Below, in pieces: positions 7,775 to 17,518 of a stretch of 64,000 nucleotides of DNA (its first letter is position 1; each line of letters opens with the position of its first letter). This stretch comes from Chitinophaga rhizophila (GTDB lineage: Bacteria; Bacteroidota; Bacteroidia; Chitinophagales; Chitinophagaceae), in NCBI RefSeq assembly GCF_019492185.1, contig NZ_JAICCF010000004.1, forward strand, positions 248,001-312,000. The letters are read 5' to 3'. The position numbers and the translations under genes were made by a program. The notes below the pieces were generated by a model, which was given only the letters and a program-made list of their open reading frames with translations, was not told the origin of the DNA and did not search any database.

Positions 7775-9418
7775 ATGGAAAATTCATTTGTAATAGGTGT
7801 CGATTTTGGCACCGATTCAGTGCGATCGCTCGTGGTCAATACACACACAGGACAGGAAGCCGGCAGTGCAGTGCACTACTATCCCCGCTGGCAGAAAGGG
7901 TTATACTGTGATCCTGCCACCCAGCAATACCGGCAACATCCCCTTGACTATCTCGAAGGCTTGGAAAACAGCATCCGTGAAGCACTCCGCCAATGCCCGG
8001 AAGGTACTGCTGCCCGTGTGAAAGGTATTGCGGTAGACACCACCGGTTCAACTCCTGGTCCGGTAGATGAAACAGGTACGCCATTAGCGCTTACGCCGGG
8101 ATTTGAAGAAAATCCCAATGCCATGTTTGTACTCTGGAAAGACCACACCGCTAACAAAGAAGCGGCATTGATCAATGAAATTGCCCATAGCAATGGCACA
8201 GATTATACCCAATACAGTGGCGGTATTTACAGCAGCGAATGGTATTGGGCCAAGATCCTGCACGTCATCTCCGAAGATACAGCTGTACGTGAAAAGGCAG
8301 CTTCCTGGGTGGAACACTGCGACTGGATTCCGGCTGTACTCACCGGCAACAAAAGTGTCAATACCCTCCTGCGTAGCCGTTGTGCAGCAGGTCATAAAGC
8401 CATGTGGCACGACTCCTGGGGCGGGCTGCCACCAAAGGCATTTCTCGAAAAACTAAGTCCCGAACTGACAAAATATGATCAGACCTACACCGATACTGTT
8501 GAAGCAACTATTCCTGCTGGTACTATCAGCAGCGAATGGGCGTCCAAACTAGGCCTGCCTGAAGATGTAGTGATTGGTACAGGGGCTTTCGATGCCCATA
8601 TGGGCGCTGTAGGCGGCGGTATTCAATCTTACTCGCTTTGTAAAGTAATCGGTACCAGCACCTGCGATATACTTGTGGCCCCGATGGAAGAAGCTGGCCA
8701 CCTGTTTGTCAAAGGCATATGTGGACAGGTAGATGGTTCCGTAATACCAGGTATGCTGGGACTGGAAGCTGGTCAGTCAGCATACGGTGATGTATTTGCC
8801 TGGTTACGCCGGCTCATCATGGGCCCTTTATATGCCCTCATGCCGGAAGATAAAGACAAGCTGGCTGCTGCGGAAGGCCGTTTGCTGGCCTACCTCTCAG
8901 AACAGGCGCAACAGCTGCCGTTAAGAGAGAATGATCCGCTGGCGCTGGACTGGTTCAATGGCCGCCGTACACCCGATGCCAATCATACACTGAAAAGCAC
9001 CATTACCGGTCTGCACCTGGGTATAGACGCTGTACAGCTGTTTAAAGCACTCGTAGAAGCTACGGCATTCGGTGCGCAGAGCATCGCTGAACGCTTCCAG
9101 AAAGAGGGTATTGCTATCAACGAAGTCATAGCTTTGGGTGGCGTAGCCAAGAAATCGGGTTACGCGATGCAGGTACTGGCAGACGTGATGAACAGGCCTA
9201 TCCGTATCGTTAATAGCGAAAATGCCTGTGCACTGGGTGCTGCCATGTTTGCAGCCGTAGCCGCAGGTATTTATCCCGATATCAACGCCGCACAGCAGGC
9301 CATGACGTCAGGTTTTGAAACTACCTGGCAGCCGAGGGAAGCAAACGTTCCTTACTATGCTGCCCGCTATCGCAAATTCCAGGAACTGGGCGCAATCACT
9401 GAAAAACTATATGTATGA
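7775..9418 (+). CDS. araB: Ribulokinase
   Basis: FGGY-family carbohydrate kinase that phosphorylates L-ribulose to L-ribulose 5-phosphate with ATP, the second step of bacterial L-arabinose catabolism. It has 547 residues, close to the usual 550-566. The N-terminal phosphate-binding motif is IGVDFGTDSVRSLVV; domain II has GTGAFDAHMGAVGGG, IGTSTCDILVAP and the ATP-binding stretch VIALGGVAKKSG. The ATG at 7775 fits the family N-terminus; an in-frame ATG at 7757 would add six residues. It starts the araB-araD-araA operon behind an AraR-type operator. Its stop overlaps the araD start by 4 bp. Confidence 0.96.
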   Translation: MENSFVIGVDFGTDSVRSLVVNTHTGQEAGSAVHYYPRWQKGLYCDPATQQYRQHPLDYLEGLENSIREALRQCPEGTAARVKGIAVDTTGSTPGPVDETGTPLALTPGFEENPNAMFVLWKDHTANKEAALINEIAHSNGTDYTQYSGGIYSSEWYWAKILHVISEDTAVREKAASWVEHCDWIPAVLTGNKSVNTLLRSRCAAGHKAMWHDSWGGLPPKAFLEKLSPELTKYDQTYTDTVEATIPAGTISSEWASKLGLPEDVVIGTGAFDAHMGAVGGGIQSYSLCKVIGTSTCDILVAPMEEAGHLFVKGICGQVDGSVIPGMLGLEAGQSAYGDVFAWLRRLIMGPLYALMPEDKDKLAAAEGRLLAYLSEQAQQLPLRENDPLALDWFNGRRTPDANHTLKSTITGLHLGIDAVQLFKALVEATAFGAQSIAERFQKEGIAINEVIALGGVAKKSGYAMQVLADVMNRPIRIVNSENACALGAAMFAAVAAGIYPDINAAQQAMTSGFETTWQPREANVPYYAARYRKFQELGAITEKLYV

Positions 9419-10116
9419 GCAACCAATATCAGCGCATAAAAGAGCAGGCCTACGAAGCGAATATGCAACTGCCGGCACTGGGACTGGTACTGTTTACATT
9501 CGGCAATGTAAGCGTAGCTGACCGCGCTGCAGGCGTATTCGCCATCAAACCAAGCGGCGTACCCTACGTACAGCTGTCGCCGGATAAGATGGTGATCGTA
9601 GACTTCGACGGACAAACAGTTGAAGGAACCGGCCGTCCATCCTCAGATACAAAAACACACGCAGTACTGTACAAGCACTGGGAAGAAATAGGCGGTATTG
9701 TACATACCCATTCCACTTACGCCACTGCATGGGCGCAGGCACAGCGCGACATCCCGGTATATGGCACCACACATGCCGATCACCTTACAGCTGATGTACC
9801 CTGTGCTGCTCCTATGAGTGACGAAATGATCAAAGGGAACTATGAATACCAGACCGGCTTCCAGATCATGCAATGTCTTCAGGAAAGGGGACTTTCGTAT
9901 AAAGACGTTGAAATGATGCTGGTAGGCAATCATGCACCCTTTACCTGGGGCAAAACAGCCGATAAAGCGGTATATAACGCGGCCGTATTGGAAGAAGTAG
10001 CGCGTATGGCTTATCTCACGGAAAGTATACGTCCGGAATGCCCTAAATTGAAAGATTCATTGATTAAAAAACATTTTGAACGCAAACACGGACCGGATGC
10101 ATATTATGGTCAATAG
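9415..10116 (+). CDS. araD: L-ribulose-5-phosphate 4-epimerase
   Basis: Class II aldolase-fold, zinc-dependent enzyme converting L-ribulose 5-phosphate to D-xylulose 5-phosphate, which enters the pentose phosphate pathway. Zinc ligands are the two histidines in VHTHSTYATAW and the third in GNHAPFTWG. An Asp in TTHADH matches the catalytic acid/base, and the C-terminal AYYGQ carries the conserved tyrosine. 233 residues, normal for the family. Translationally coupled to araB through ATGA and 30 bp before araA. Confidence 0.96.
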   Translation: MSNQYQRIKEQAYEANMQLPALGLVLFTFGNVSVADRAAGVFAIKPSGVPYVQLSPDKMVIVDFDGQTVEGTGRPSSDTKTHAVLYKHWEEIGGIVHTHSTYATAWAQAQRDIPVYGTTHADHLTADVPCAAPMSDEMIKGNYEYQTGFQIMQCLQERGLSYKDVEMMLVGNHAPFTWGKTADKAVYNAAVLEEVARMAYLTESIRPECPKLKDSLIKKHFERKHGPDAYYGQ

Positions 10117-10146
10117 CGCAGTTCATCACCAATAAATTCCAACAGC

Positions 10147-11652
10147 ATGATACAGTTGAAGCAATTTGAAGCCTGGTTCATTACAGGTAGCCAGCATCTT
10201 TACGGAGAAGAAACTTTAAAGCAGGTAGCGGCGCATGCTGAAAAGATTGCGCAGTCGCTCAGCAATGAAGCCAATATACCAGTACGTATCGTATTTAAAC
10301 CGGTGGTGAAAACGCCTGACGAGATCTATCGCATCTGCCAGGAAGCTAATACAGCGCCTGACTGTATCGGTATCATTGCCTGGATGCATACCTTCTCTCC
10401 GGCCAAAATGTGGATCGGTGGGTTAAAGGTATTACAACGTCCGCTGCTGCACCTGCATACGCAGTTCAACCGCGACATTCCCTGGGGAGATATTGATATG
10501 GACTTTATGAACCTGAACCAGTCCGCACACGGCGACCGCGAGTTCGGTTTCATGATGTCAAGAATGCGCCTGGATCGTAAAGTAGTTGCTGGTCACTGGC
10601 AGGATCCGGATGTAGTAGGAGAGATTGGCGCATGGCTGCGTGCAGCTGCCGGCTGGTTTGACTGGCAGGGCGCACGCTTTGCACGTCTAGGTGATAACAT
10701 GAGACAGGTGGCTGTAACAGAGGGTGATAAAGTAGAAGCAGAGTTACAGTTCGGCTATTCCGTAAATGGTTACGGTATCGGCGACCTGGTGAAATATATT
10801 AAAGACATCAGCGATAGCTCGATCAATACACTGGTACAGGAATACCAGGATAGTTATACGCTGGGCAGCTCCCTGCAGAAAGGGGGCGCACAACATGCCT
10901 CCCTGCTCGAAGCAGCCCGTATAGAACTGGGCCTTCGCGCGTTCCTGGAAGAAGGTAAGTTCAAAGGGTTCACTGATACTTTTGAAGACCTGCATGGTAT
11001 GGAGCAACTACCGGGTATTGCAGTACAACGTCTGATGGCAGACGGGTACGGCTTTGGTGGCGAAGGAGACTGGAAAACAGCCGCCCTGGTAAGAGCCATG
11101 AAAGTAATGGGTACCGGTTTGCCGGGAGGTAACTCCTTTATGGAAGACTACACCTATCATTTTGATCCGGATAACAGGCTGGTACTGGGTGCGCATATGC
11201 TGGAGATCTGTTCTTCCATCGCCAGTGGTAAACCATCCTGTGAGATACATCCGCTGGGTATTGGCGGCAAGGCAGATCCGGTGAGACTGGTATTTAATGT
11301 AGACGGCGGACCGGCCATCAATGCTTCTGTTATTGATATGGGTAATAGGTTCAGGCTGCTGGTGAATGAAGTAGAGGCAGTAGCGCCGATCCAGGACCTG
11401 CCGAAACTGCCGGTAGCGAGAGTACTGTGGAAGCCATACCCGGACATGCGTACCGGCTGTGCTGCCTGGATTCAGGCCGGTGGCGCACACCATACCTGCT
11501 ATAGTCAGAACCTGACAGCAGCGCACATGCAGGACTTTGCAGATATGGCAGGCATCGAGTATGTAAAGATTGGTAAAGACACCGATCTGTATCAGTTCCG
11601 CAATGAATTACGCTGGAACGATGCCTACTATCTGATGAAAGGTTTCAAATAA
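10147..11652 (+). CDS. araA: L-arabinose isomerase
   Basis: Mn2+-dependent cytoplasmic enzyme converting L-arabinose to L-ribulose, the first pathway step. It has 501 residues, as in E. coli. Active-site residues are in place: Glu in FGGEGDWK, Glu in NSFMEDYTYHF, His in LGAHMLEIC and His in GGAHHTCYS. The N-terminus begins with the family motif EAWFITGSQHLYGEETL. Last gene of the AraR-controlled operon, closed by a strong terminator. No arabinose transporter or alpha-L-arabinofuranosidase is encoded nearby, so uptake genes must lie elsewhere. Confidence 0.97.
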   Translation: MIQLKQFEAWFITGSQHLYGEETLKQVAAHAEKIAQSLSNEANIPVRIVFKPVVKTPDEIYRICQEANTAPDCIGIIAWMHTFSPAKMWIGGLKVLQRPLLHLHTQFNRDIPWGDIDMDFMNLNQSAHGDREFGFMMSRMRLDRKVVAGHWQDPDVVGEIGAWLRAAAGWFDWQGARFARLGDNMRQVAVTEGDKVEAELQFGYSVNGYGIGDLVKYIKDISDSSINTLVQEYQDSYTLGSSLQKGGAQHASLLEAARIELGLRAFLEEGKFKGFTDTFEDLHGMEQLPGIAVQRLMADGYGFGGEGDWKTAALVRAMKVMGTGLPGGNSFMEDYTYHFDPDNRLVLGAHMLEICSSIASGKPSCEIHPLGIGGKADPVRLVFNVDGGPAINASVIDMGNRFRLLVNEVEAVAPIQDLPKLPVARVLWKPYPDMRTGCAAWIQAGGAHHTCYSQNLTAAHMQDFADMAGIEYVKIGKDTDLYQFRNELRWNDAYYLMKGFK

Positions 11653-11704
11653 GTTTTAGATCAATAGTGGCTGAAAAAGCCAATGATGACGTGGAATAAC
11701 AATC

Positions 11705-11740
11705 GCCGTCCCGCCTCGTGCGGGATGGCTTTTTATTTTA
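11705..11740 (+). terminator. Intrinsic terminator of the araBDA operon
   Basis: GCCGTCCCGC - 5 nt - GCGGGATGGC (one G-U pair) followed by TTTTTATTTTA. The T tract runs into the end of the next, oppositely oriented gene. Confidence 0.9.
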
Positions 11741-12280
11741 TAATGTGTGCCAGTCCCTCACCAGCTCCGTCAGCAGCACCTGACCAGCCGGCCATTCCCC
11801 CAGATCAGAATCAGCATTGATATGCCCCTTTTCTCCGGCATTTACAAAACGGCTACCCCAGGCATCAGCAAAAGACCGCGCTCTTTCCAGACTGGCATAC
11901 TGATCGTTTGTACTCGACACTACAATACTCTTAAAGGGCAATGCAGACATCGGGATAGGAGCAAAGCCACGGGCAGCTACCGGGAATCCCGGACGTTCTG
12001 CATCTGCAGGCGCTACCATTAATGCACCTTTGATACGCAGGCGCGTTTGCTGCGCCCAGTGTGCCAGGGCAATACATCCCAGGCTATGCGCGGCAATGAC
12101 TACATCTGGTCCCGCCTTGGCAACAGCGGCTTCGATGGTCTTCACCCATTCCGTCATCTCCGGACGGTCCCAGTCCTGCTGGTGGATGCGTTTAATGCCG
12201 GCAGTATGCTCCCAGATGGTTTGCCAATGCAATGGCCCTGAGCCATAAAGACCTGGCGCAGTTAATACGTTAACTTCCAT
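11738..12280 (-). CDS. RBBP9/YdeN-family alpha/beta serine hydrolase
   Basis: Compact alpha/beta hydrolase of 180 residues, the normal size for RBBP9/YdeN proteins. The nucleophile elbow is VVIAAHSLGCIALAHW (Ser of AHSLG), the acid is likely the Asp in SSTNDQYASL, and the catalytic histidine is in GEKGHINADSDLG. The N-terminus LTAPGLYGSGPLHWQ is characteristic. Likely a cytoplasmic esterase with unknown substrate. Stand-alone gene between convergent araA and co-oriented queG. Confidence 0.88.
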   Translation of the reverse strand: MEVNVLTAPGLYGSGPLHWQTIWEHTAGIKRIHQQDWDRPEMTEWVKTIEAAVAKAGPDVVIAAHSLGCIALAHWAQQTRLRIKGALMVAPADAERPGFPVAARGFAPIPMSALPFKSIVVSSTNDQYASLERARSFADAWGSRFVNAGEKGHINADSDLGEWPAGQVLLTELVRDWHTL

Positions 12281-12379
12281 AGAAATGATCGTTTATAATA
12301 CGTCCTTTAGCAAGACAGATGATGGCATATGGTAATTGGGACTAACAAAGTACTAAAAAGGAGGAATAATGCAAACCAG

Positions 12380-13306
12380 CTAACTGTTAACAAAGCGCAA
12401 ATTTCTGCGAATGCCGGCATACTTGGATCTTTTCATAGGAGAACGGCGGAAAATGCGCTTAAATTCCTCTTCCGTCAGCTCTTCCCAATCCTTCGTAGAG
12501 AAGTTAAGGATCTCGGGGATAGGGGTAAATTCAACCGTATTATTAGGCTTGGAAAACCGGTTCCACGGGCATACATCCTGGCAGGCGTCGCAGCCAAACA
12601 TCCAGTTATCAAACTGGCCCTGCATCTTATCAGGGATCAGCAGTTCTTTCAGCTCTATGGTAAAGTAGGAGATACAACGGCTGCCATCTACTACACCCGG
12701 CGCAACGAGCGCGCCGGTAGGACAGGCATCCAGGCAACGCGTGCAGGAGCCGCAGAAGTCTCCCACAGGCCCATCGTACTCCAGTTCCAGGTCAGTAATG
12801 AGGGTGGCGATAAAAAAGAAAGAACCTGCCTGTTTGTGGATCAGATTACCATTCTTTCCCAGCCATCCTAAACCACTTCGCTGTGCCCAGGCCCTTTCCA
12901 GTACAGGTGCAGAATCAACAAATCCGCGGCCGCTTACGGCTCCGAACTGTTCCTGCATACGCGCCAATAATGTATTCAGTTTCGCTTTGATCACCTCATG
13001 ATAGTCATGTCCGTAAGCATATTTGGAGACCTTTGGTGCATCAGGCCGCTGGGTTTCCTGTGGATAATAGTTCAGCAGCAGGGTGATCACAGAGCGGGCA
13101 TTGTCAACCAGCTTGCGGGGGTCAATACGCTTGTCGAAGTTGTTTTCCATGTAGTGCATGGAACCATGCATACCCTGGTGTAACCACTTCTCCAGCCGTC
13201 GGGCATCATCATCCAGCTGTACTGCCTGCGCAATACCACAATGATCGAAGCCGAGTTCCGCCGCGTGTTTCTTAATAAAAGCCGTATATGTTCCCCTTAG
13301 ATCCAT
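12380..13306 (-). CDS. queG: Epoxyqueuosine reductase QueG
   Basis: Cobalamin-dependent iron-sulfur enzyme that reduces epoxyqueuosine to queuosine in tRNA wobble positions. Two [4Fe-4S] motifs are visible: CGSCTRCLDACPTGAL at about residues 185-200 and CDACQDVCPWNRF at about 235-247. The catalytic aspartate is in FVDSAPVLERAWA, and the N-terminal domain contains GIAQAVQLDDDARRLEKWL. 308 residues; homologues with a C-terminal HEAT domain are longer, so this is the short form. I prefer the ATG at 13306 over a TTG four codons earlier. Other queuosine genes are not in the window. Confidence 0.95.
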   Translation of the reverse strand: MDLRGTYTAFIKKHAAELGFDHCGIAQAVQLDDDARRLEKWLHQGMHGSMHYMENNFDKRIDPRKLVDNARSVITLLLNYYPQETQRPDAPKVSKYAYGHDYHEVIKAKLNTLLARMQEQFGAVSGRGFVDSAPVLERAWAQRSGLGWLGKNGNLIHKQAGSFFFIATLITDLELEYDGPVGDFCGSCTRCLDACPTGALVAPGVVDGSRCISYFTIELKELLIPDKMQGQFDNWMFGCDACQDVCPWNRFSKPNNTVEFTPIPEILNFSTKDWEELTEEEFKRIFRRSPMKRSKYAGIRRNLRFVNS

Positions 13307-13404
13307 GAGCGGTTGCAAGTTACGTAAAAATAAAAGTTTGCTATAGCAAGCTTTGGAATATTGATTTTCACTAACTTCAATAAAAAATAATCCTTATATC
13401 CTTT

Positions 13405-15426
13405 ATGCGTATCAGTTTTACTGTAGCCCCACTACACCTGCTGGTCGGGTGCCTTATATCGTGTACAGCATTTGCACAGTCAAAAGTGAAGTTCGGGAAA
13501 ATTACGGCAGAAGACTTTAAAGCCACCACATTCGAGAAGGACACTTCCGCACATGCCGTTGTACTGGCAGACATCGGGTCATCTGACTATCAAGCCGACG
13601 GTGGAGACCTCCACCTGGTATTTAAGAAGTTCAAGCGGGTGAAGATTGTCGATAAGAACGCCTACGACGAAGCCACCGTCAATGTTTACCTCTACCACAG
13701 AGGGTCTGTGGAAGAAAAGTTGCTCAATGTCAGAGCGTCCGCCTATAACCTGGTAGATGGAAAGGTAGTGGAAACAAGGATGGAAGGCAAAAGTGTGTTC
13801 TCTGAAAAGATGATGAAGAACTACACGGAGAAGAAGTTTACTATTCCAGCTGTAAAAGAAGGTACCATCATCGAGTATACCTATTCTATTAATTCGCCGT
13901 TTGAGTCTGATCTGTCAGGCTGGAAGTTTCAGGACGAATATCCGGTGCTGCTGAGTGAATACACGGTGAACATTCCCGAGATCTATGACTTCGTGTTCCT
14001 GAAGCAGGACGTTAACGGGCTGCTGAAGCAAAAGACAGAGGCTGACAGGCAGACGTTCAACCTGAGTTATGCGCTAACGCCGACGTCTACTGCACAGCAT
14101 TACAGTATGGACCTGAATACAGCCAGGCACGTCTGGACAGCGGAGAATATTCCTGCTTTGAAAGAAGAAAGTTATACTACCTCACTGAGCAATCACATTA
14201 CTAAAATAGATTTTCAGCTATCAGCACTGAAATACCCTCATACCCCTGTTAAACCCATACTCTCTACCTGGGAGAAGTTTGCAGAGGAAATGTATAAAAG
14301 AGACAACTTCGGGGCTGACCTGACAAACAATAATGGCTTCCTGGGAGATGTAGTAGATCAGTTGACGGACGGCTTGAAGGACGATACCGCCAAAGCGCGC
14401 CGCATCTATAACTATGTGCGGACGAACTTTACATGCACCCAGCACAGCGGCCTGCTGATGACTAAAACCCTGAAATCTGTCTTTTCATCGCACAACGGTA
14501 ATGAAACTGACCTGAACCTGCTGCTGGTAGCTATGTTACGCCGTGCAAAACTGCAGGCAGATCCTGTTATCCTCAGTACCCGCGATCATGGCGTTACACA
14601 CGAGCTGTACCCGCTTGTTGAACGTTTCAACTATACTATTGCCGCGCTGACGGTAGATACGCTGACGTATTTCCTGGATGCTTCCCTGCCATACCTGGGC
14701 TTTGGCCGTCTGAATGCATCCTGCTATAATGGGCATGCACGTTTATTGAAAGGGGGAGGTGCTACGCCTATTCCTGTGTACTTTAATCCAGATGAACTGG
14801 TGGAACAGAAAAGTACCTATGTGATGGCGATGGGTACAGATGGTGGTGGTCTGAAAGGAACATTGCAGCAGATTCCTACTTATTTTGAGTCCTGCGCGAT
14901 GCGTTCCAGTCTGAAAGATCAGGATAAAGAAACCTATTTCAAGCGCCGCGAAAAAGACTTTGGCCCAGACGCCAGCATCAGCAAAGTAGAAGTAGAGAAT
15001 ATGGATGATAATGAAACTCCACTTACTGTAAAATATGACTTTGAGTTGAAGCCCGATGAATCAGGGATGATGTACATTAATCCACTCTTTAATGAAGCTA
15101 CCCTTAAAAACCCTTTCCAGTCACAGGAGCGTTTTTATCCGGTGGAAATGTCGCACGTGATTGACGAAAGCTATACGTTGAACCTTTCCATTCCTGATGG
15201 GTACACTGTGGAAGAGCTGCCGCAATCTGCCGTGGTTAAACTGAATGAGACAGAAGGCGTATTCCAGTATCTCATCCAGCAAAGCGATAACGCTATTCAG
15301 TTCCGCTCACGGATAAAACTGAGCAGGGCAGTATTTGCACCAAGTGAATATCCTGAACTGCGCAGTTTTTTTGACATGATTGTTAAGAAACAGTCAGAAC
15401 AGATTGTACTGAAAAGAAAAAGTTAA
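13405..15426 (+). CDS. Secreted DUF3857 protein with degenerate transglutaminase-like domain
   Basis: 673 residues with a signal peptide ending near residue 24 (CTAFAQ). DUF3857 covers about residues 40-215, followed by a transglutaminase-like region at about 300-450 and a C-terminal beta-rich domain of DUF3858 type. In the transglutaminase core, the position expected for GDCK reads NGNETDLNLL, so the catalytic Cys is absent, and the expected FNHVIV histidine is replaced in RFNYTIAAL. It is therefore probably a non-catalytic partner. The neighbour 4 bp downstream is a paralogue that keeps the Cys and His. Together they form a two-gene envelope operon of unknown role. Confidence 0.85.
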   Translation: MRISFTVAPLHLLVGCLISCTAFAQSKVKFGKITAEDFKATTFEKDTSAHAVVLADIGSSDYQADGGDLHLVFKKFKRVKIVDKNAYDEATVNVYLYHRGSVEEKLLNVRASAYNLVDGKVVETRMEGKSVFSEKMMKNYTEKKFTIPAVKEGTIIEYTYSINSPFESDLSGWKFQDEYPVLLSEYTVNIPEIYDFVFLKQDVNGLLKQKTEADRQTFNLSYALTPTSTAQHYSMDLNTARHVWTAENIPALKEESYTTSLSNHITKIDFQLSALKYPHTPVKPILSTWEKFAEEMYKRDNFGADLTNNNGFLGDVVDQLTDGLKDDTAKARRIYNYVRTNFTCTQHSGLLMTKTLKSVFSSHNGNETDLNLLLVAMLRRAKLQADPVILSTRDHGVTHELYPLVERFNYTIAALTVDTLTYFLDASLPYLGFGRLNASCYNGHARLLKGGGATPIPVYFNPDELVEQKSTYVMAMGTDGGGLKGTLQQIPTYFESCAMRSSLKDQDKETYFKRREKDFGPDASISKVEVENMDDNETPLTVKYDFELKPDESGMMYINPLFNEATLKNPFQSQERFYPVEMSHVIDESYTLNLSIPDGYTVEELPQSAVVKLNETEGVFQYLIQQSDNAIQFRSRIKLSRAVFAPSEYPELRSFFDMIVKKQSEQIVLKRKS

Positions 15427-15429
15427 TCC

Positions 15430-17361
15430 ATGTTTTCATTATTACAAAAGCAATATAGCGCCGCAATAGCTGTATTCATAAGCAGTCTGCTGGCCGCTAT
15501 GCCTGCGCTGGCCGGCGATCCTATATATCCTGCACTGACCATAGCGGATTCTCTGCAAACGTACGCCCATGTCGTAAAACGAATGGAGGAAGTCACTGTA
15601 AGGATTGTTGATCCTAAAGACGTACGCGTTACCAGGCATTATGTTATGACCGTGTTAGATGCAGAAGGCGAGCGGTATGCACGGATGATACAGGGGTATG
15701 ATAAACTGACGGAGATCCGTTCTATCAGGGGCGCGCTGTATGACATGTTAGGCACACAGATAAAGAAGCTCAAACAAAGCGATATTGAGGACTTCAGTGG
15801 TACAGGTGCGGAATCGCTGACAACAGACGACCGTATCAAACGACACGCTTTCTTTCATAATACCTATCCGCATACGGTGGAATATGAAGTTGAAATACGT
15901 TACAACCATACCTTCTACCTTCCCGACTGGATACCACAGTATGACGAATCTATTGCTGTAGAACAGAGTAAGCTGGTGGTGGTCGCACCAAAGGACTACG
16001 CCCTGCGCTATCATGCAACTCACTACAGCGGCAACCCGGTAACGTCAGACGATGGCAGCAACCGCACTTATACCTGGGAAATAAAGAACCGGTGTGCAGC
16101 AGCGAACGAACCCTATGCCACCCGGTGGACGTCCCGGACGACGGCGGTACTGCTGGGTCCTTCTGTTATAGAAATGCAGCAGTACAAAGGTAATGGCAAT
16201 ACGTGGGAGGAATACGGCCGTTTTATGTACACGCTGAATCAGGGCAGAGATGTGCTGCCTGACAATGTAAAACAGACAGTGCATCAGCTGACAGACGGTT
16301 TGACCAGGGAAGAGAAGATCACTAAACTCTATCATTACCTGCAACAACATACGCGGTATATCAGTATTCAGCTGGGTATCGGCGGCTGGCAGACGTTCGA
16401 TGCTGGCTATGTGGCTGCGAAGGGATATGGGGATTGCAAAGCATTATCCAACTATATGTGTGCACTGCTGAAAGAAGCAGGTATCAGATCTGCCTGTGCG
16501 CTGGTATATGCCGGTGATAACAACAATGACGTTACCCGGGCAGATTTCCCGTCTTCACGGTTTAACCATGTGATAGTGTGTGTGCCGGGAGGGAAGGATA
16601 CCACCTGGCTGGAATGTACTTCAAATACGGCTCCTGTAGGCTACCTGGGAGAGTTTACAGCTGACAGGTCAGTACTGATGTATAATGAAGAAGGCGGAAA
16701 ACTGATCCGTACACCTGCGTATACACTGGAACAGAATCAGCAGGTACGTACTATCGATGCAAAGGTGGAGGAGTCAGGAGATATGACCTTGCAGGCGGTG
16801 ACCCGGTATACCGGCCTGCAACAAGACGACCTGCACAGCAGGGTGAATCAGCTTACAAAGGATAAGATCATTGAAAAGCTGAAACAAGCAGGTCTATTTG
16901 CCAGTTATGATGTACAGCGTTATGACTGGAAAGAGCAGAAATCTCTGCTGCCCTTCATTGATGAGCAGATCGGGATCAGTGCACGTAACTACGCTACCGT
17001 AACGGGTAAACGCATGTTTATAGAGCCTAATCTGCTAAATAAAAGAGCAGGCAGGTTGTCATCCGATTCAAGCCGGCAGTCAGATATTTACCTGCATTAT
17101 TCCTACCGGGATATAGACTCGGTAAAGATTACTATTCCAGATGGCTATAGTGCAGAGACGATGCCCCAACCGGTGACTTTACAGAGTCCGTTTGGCCGGT
17201 ATACGTCCAGTACTGTATTGGAAGGAAATACGATTATATACATCCGTTCCATAGACCACAGAGGAGGTATGTATCCTGCCGGGTCTTATGAGGAGCTGGT
17301 AAAGTTTTATAATAGCATGTACAAGGCTGACAGGAGCAGAATAGTACTGGTAAAGAAGTAA
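15430..17361 (+). CDS. Secreted DUF3857 / transglutaminase-like protein, catalytic residues intact
   Basis: 643 residues, signal peptide ending after LPALAG near residue 29, DUF3857 at about 55-215, transglutaminase core at about 290-400, C-terminal DUF3858-like beta domain. The core has Cys336 in GYGDCKALSNYM and His380 in SRFNHVIVCVP, with a following acidic position in TWLECTSN, so an active thiol transferase or protease-like centre is plausible. Exported to periplasm or surface. Starts 4 bp after the degenerate paralogue and is followed by a terminator. Family function is not established; proteins of this type are common in pairs in Bacteroidota. Confidence 0.87.
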   Translation: MFSLLQKQYSAAIAVFISSLLAAMPALAGDPIYPALTIADSLQTYAHVVKRMEEVTVRIVDPKDVRVTRHYVMTVLDAEGERYARMIQGYDKLTEIRSIRGALYDMLGTQIKKLKQSDIEDFSGTGAESLTTDDRIKRHAFFHNTYPHTVEYEVEIRYNHTFYLPDWIPQYDESIAVEQSKLVVVAPKDYALRYHATHYSGNPVTSDDGSNRTYTWEIKNRCAAANEPYATRWTSRTTAVLLGPSVIEMQQYKGNGNTWEEYGRFMYTLNQGRDVLPDNVKQTVHQLTDGLTREEKITKLYHYLQQHTRYISIQLGIGGWQTFDAGYVAAKGYGDCKALSNYMCALLKEAGIRSACALVYAGDNNNDVTRADFPSSRFNHVIVCVPGGKDTTWLECTSNTAPVGYLGEFTADRSVLMYNEEGGKLIRTPAYTLEQNQQVRTIDAKVEESGDMTLQAVTRYTGLQQDDLHSRVNQLTKDKIIEKLKQAGLFASYDVQRYDWKEQKSLLPFIDEQIGISARNYATVTGKRMFIEPNLLNKRAGRLSSDSSRQSDIYLHYSYRDIDSVKITIPDGYSAETMPQPVTLQSPFGRYTSSTVLEGNTIIYIRSIDHRGGMYPAGSYEELVKFYNSMYKADRSRIVLVKK

Positions 17362-17379
17362 AATATGCAATAATTGCAG

Positions 17380-17428
17380 GGAGGTACCGGAAAAGCTGAA
17401 AAAAGAGCAGTCCGGTACCTTTTTTTAT
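17380..17428 (+). terminator. Intrinsic terminator after the DUF3857 pair
   Basis: AGGTACCGGA ... TCCGGTACCT stem with an A-rich loop of about 20 nt, followed by TTTTTTT. Confidence 0.88.
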
Positions 17429-17518
17429 GACAAAATGCCGCTATATTAACCTTGGATCATGATTTGTTATTCTCTATACAACGTTTAGAAGACGAAAAAA
17501 GGAGAAAATAAACTGTAT

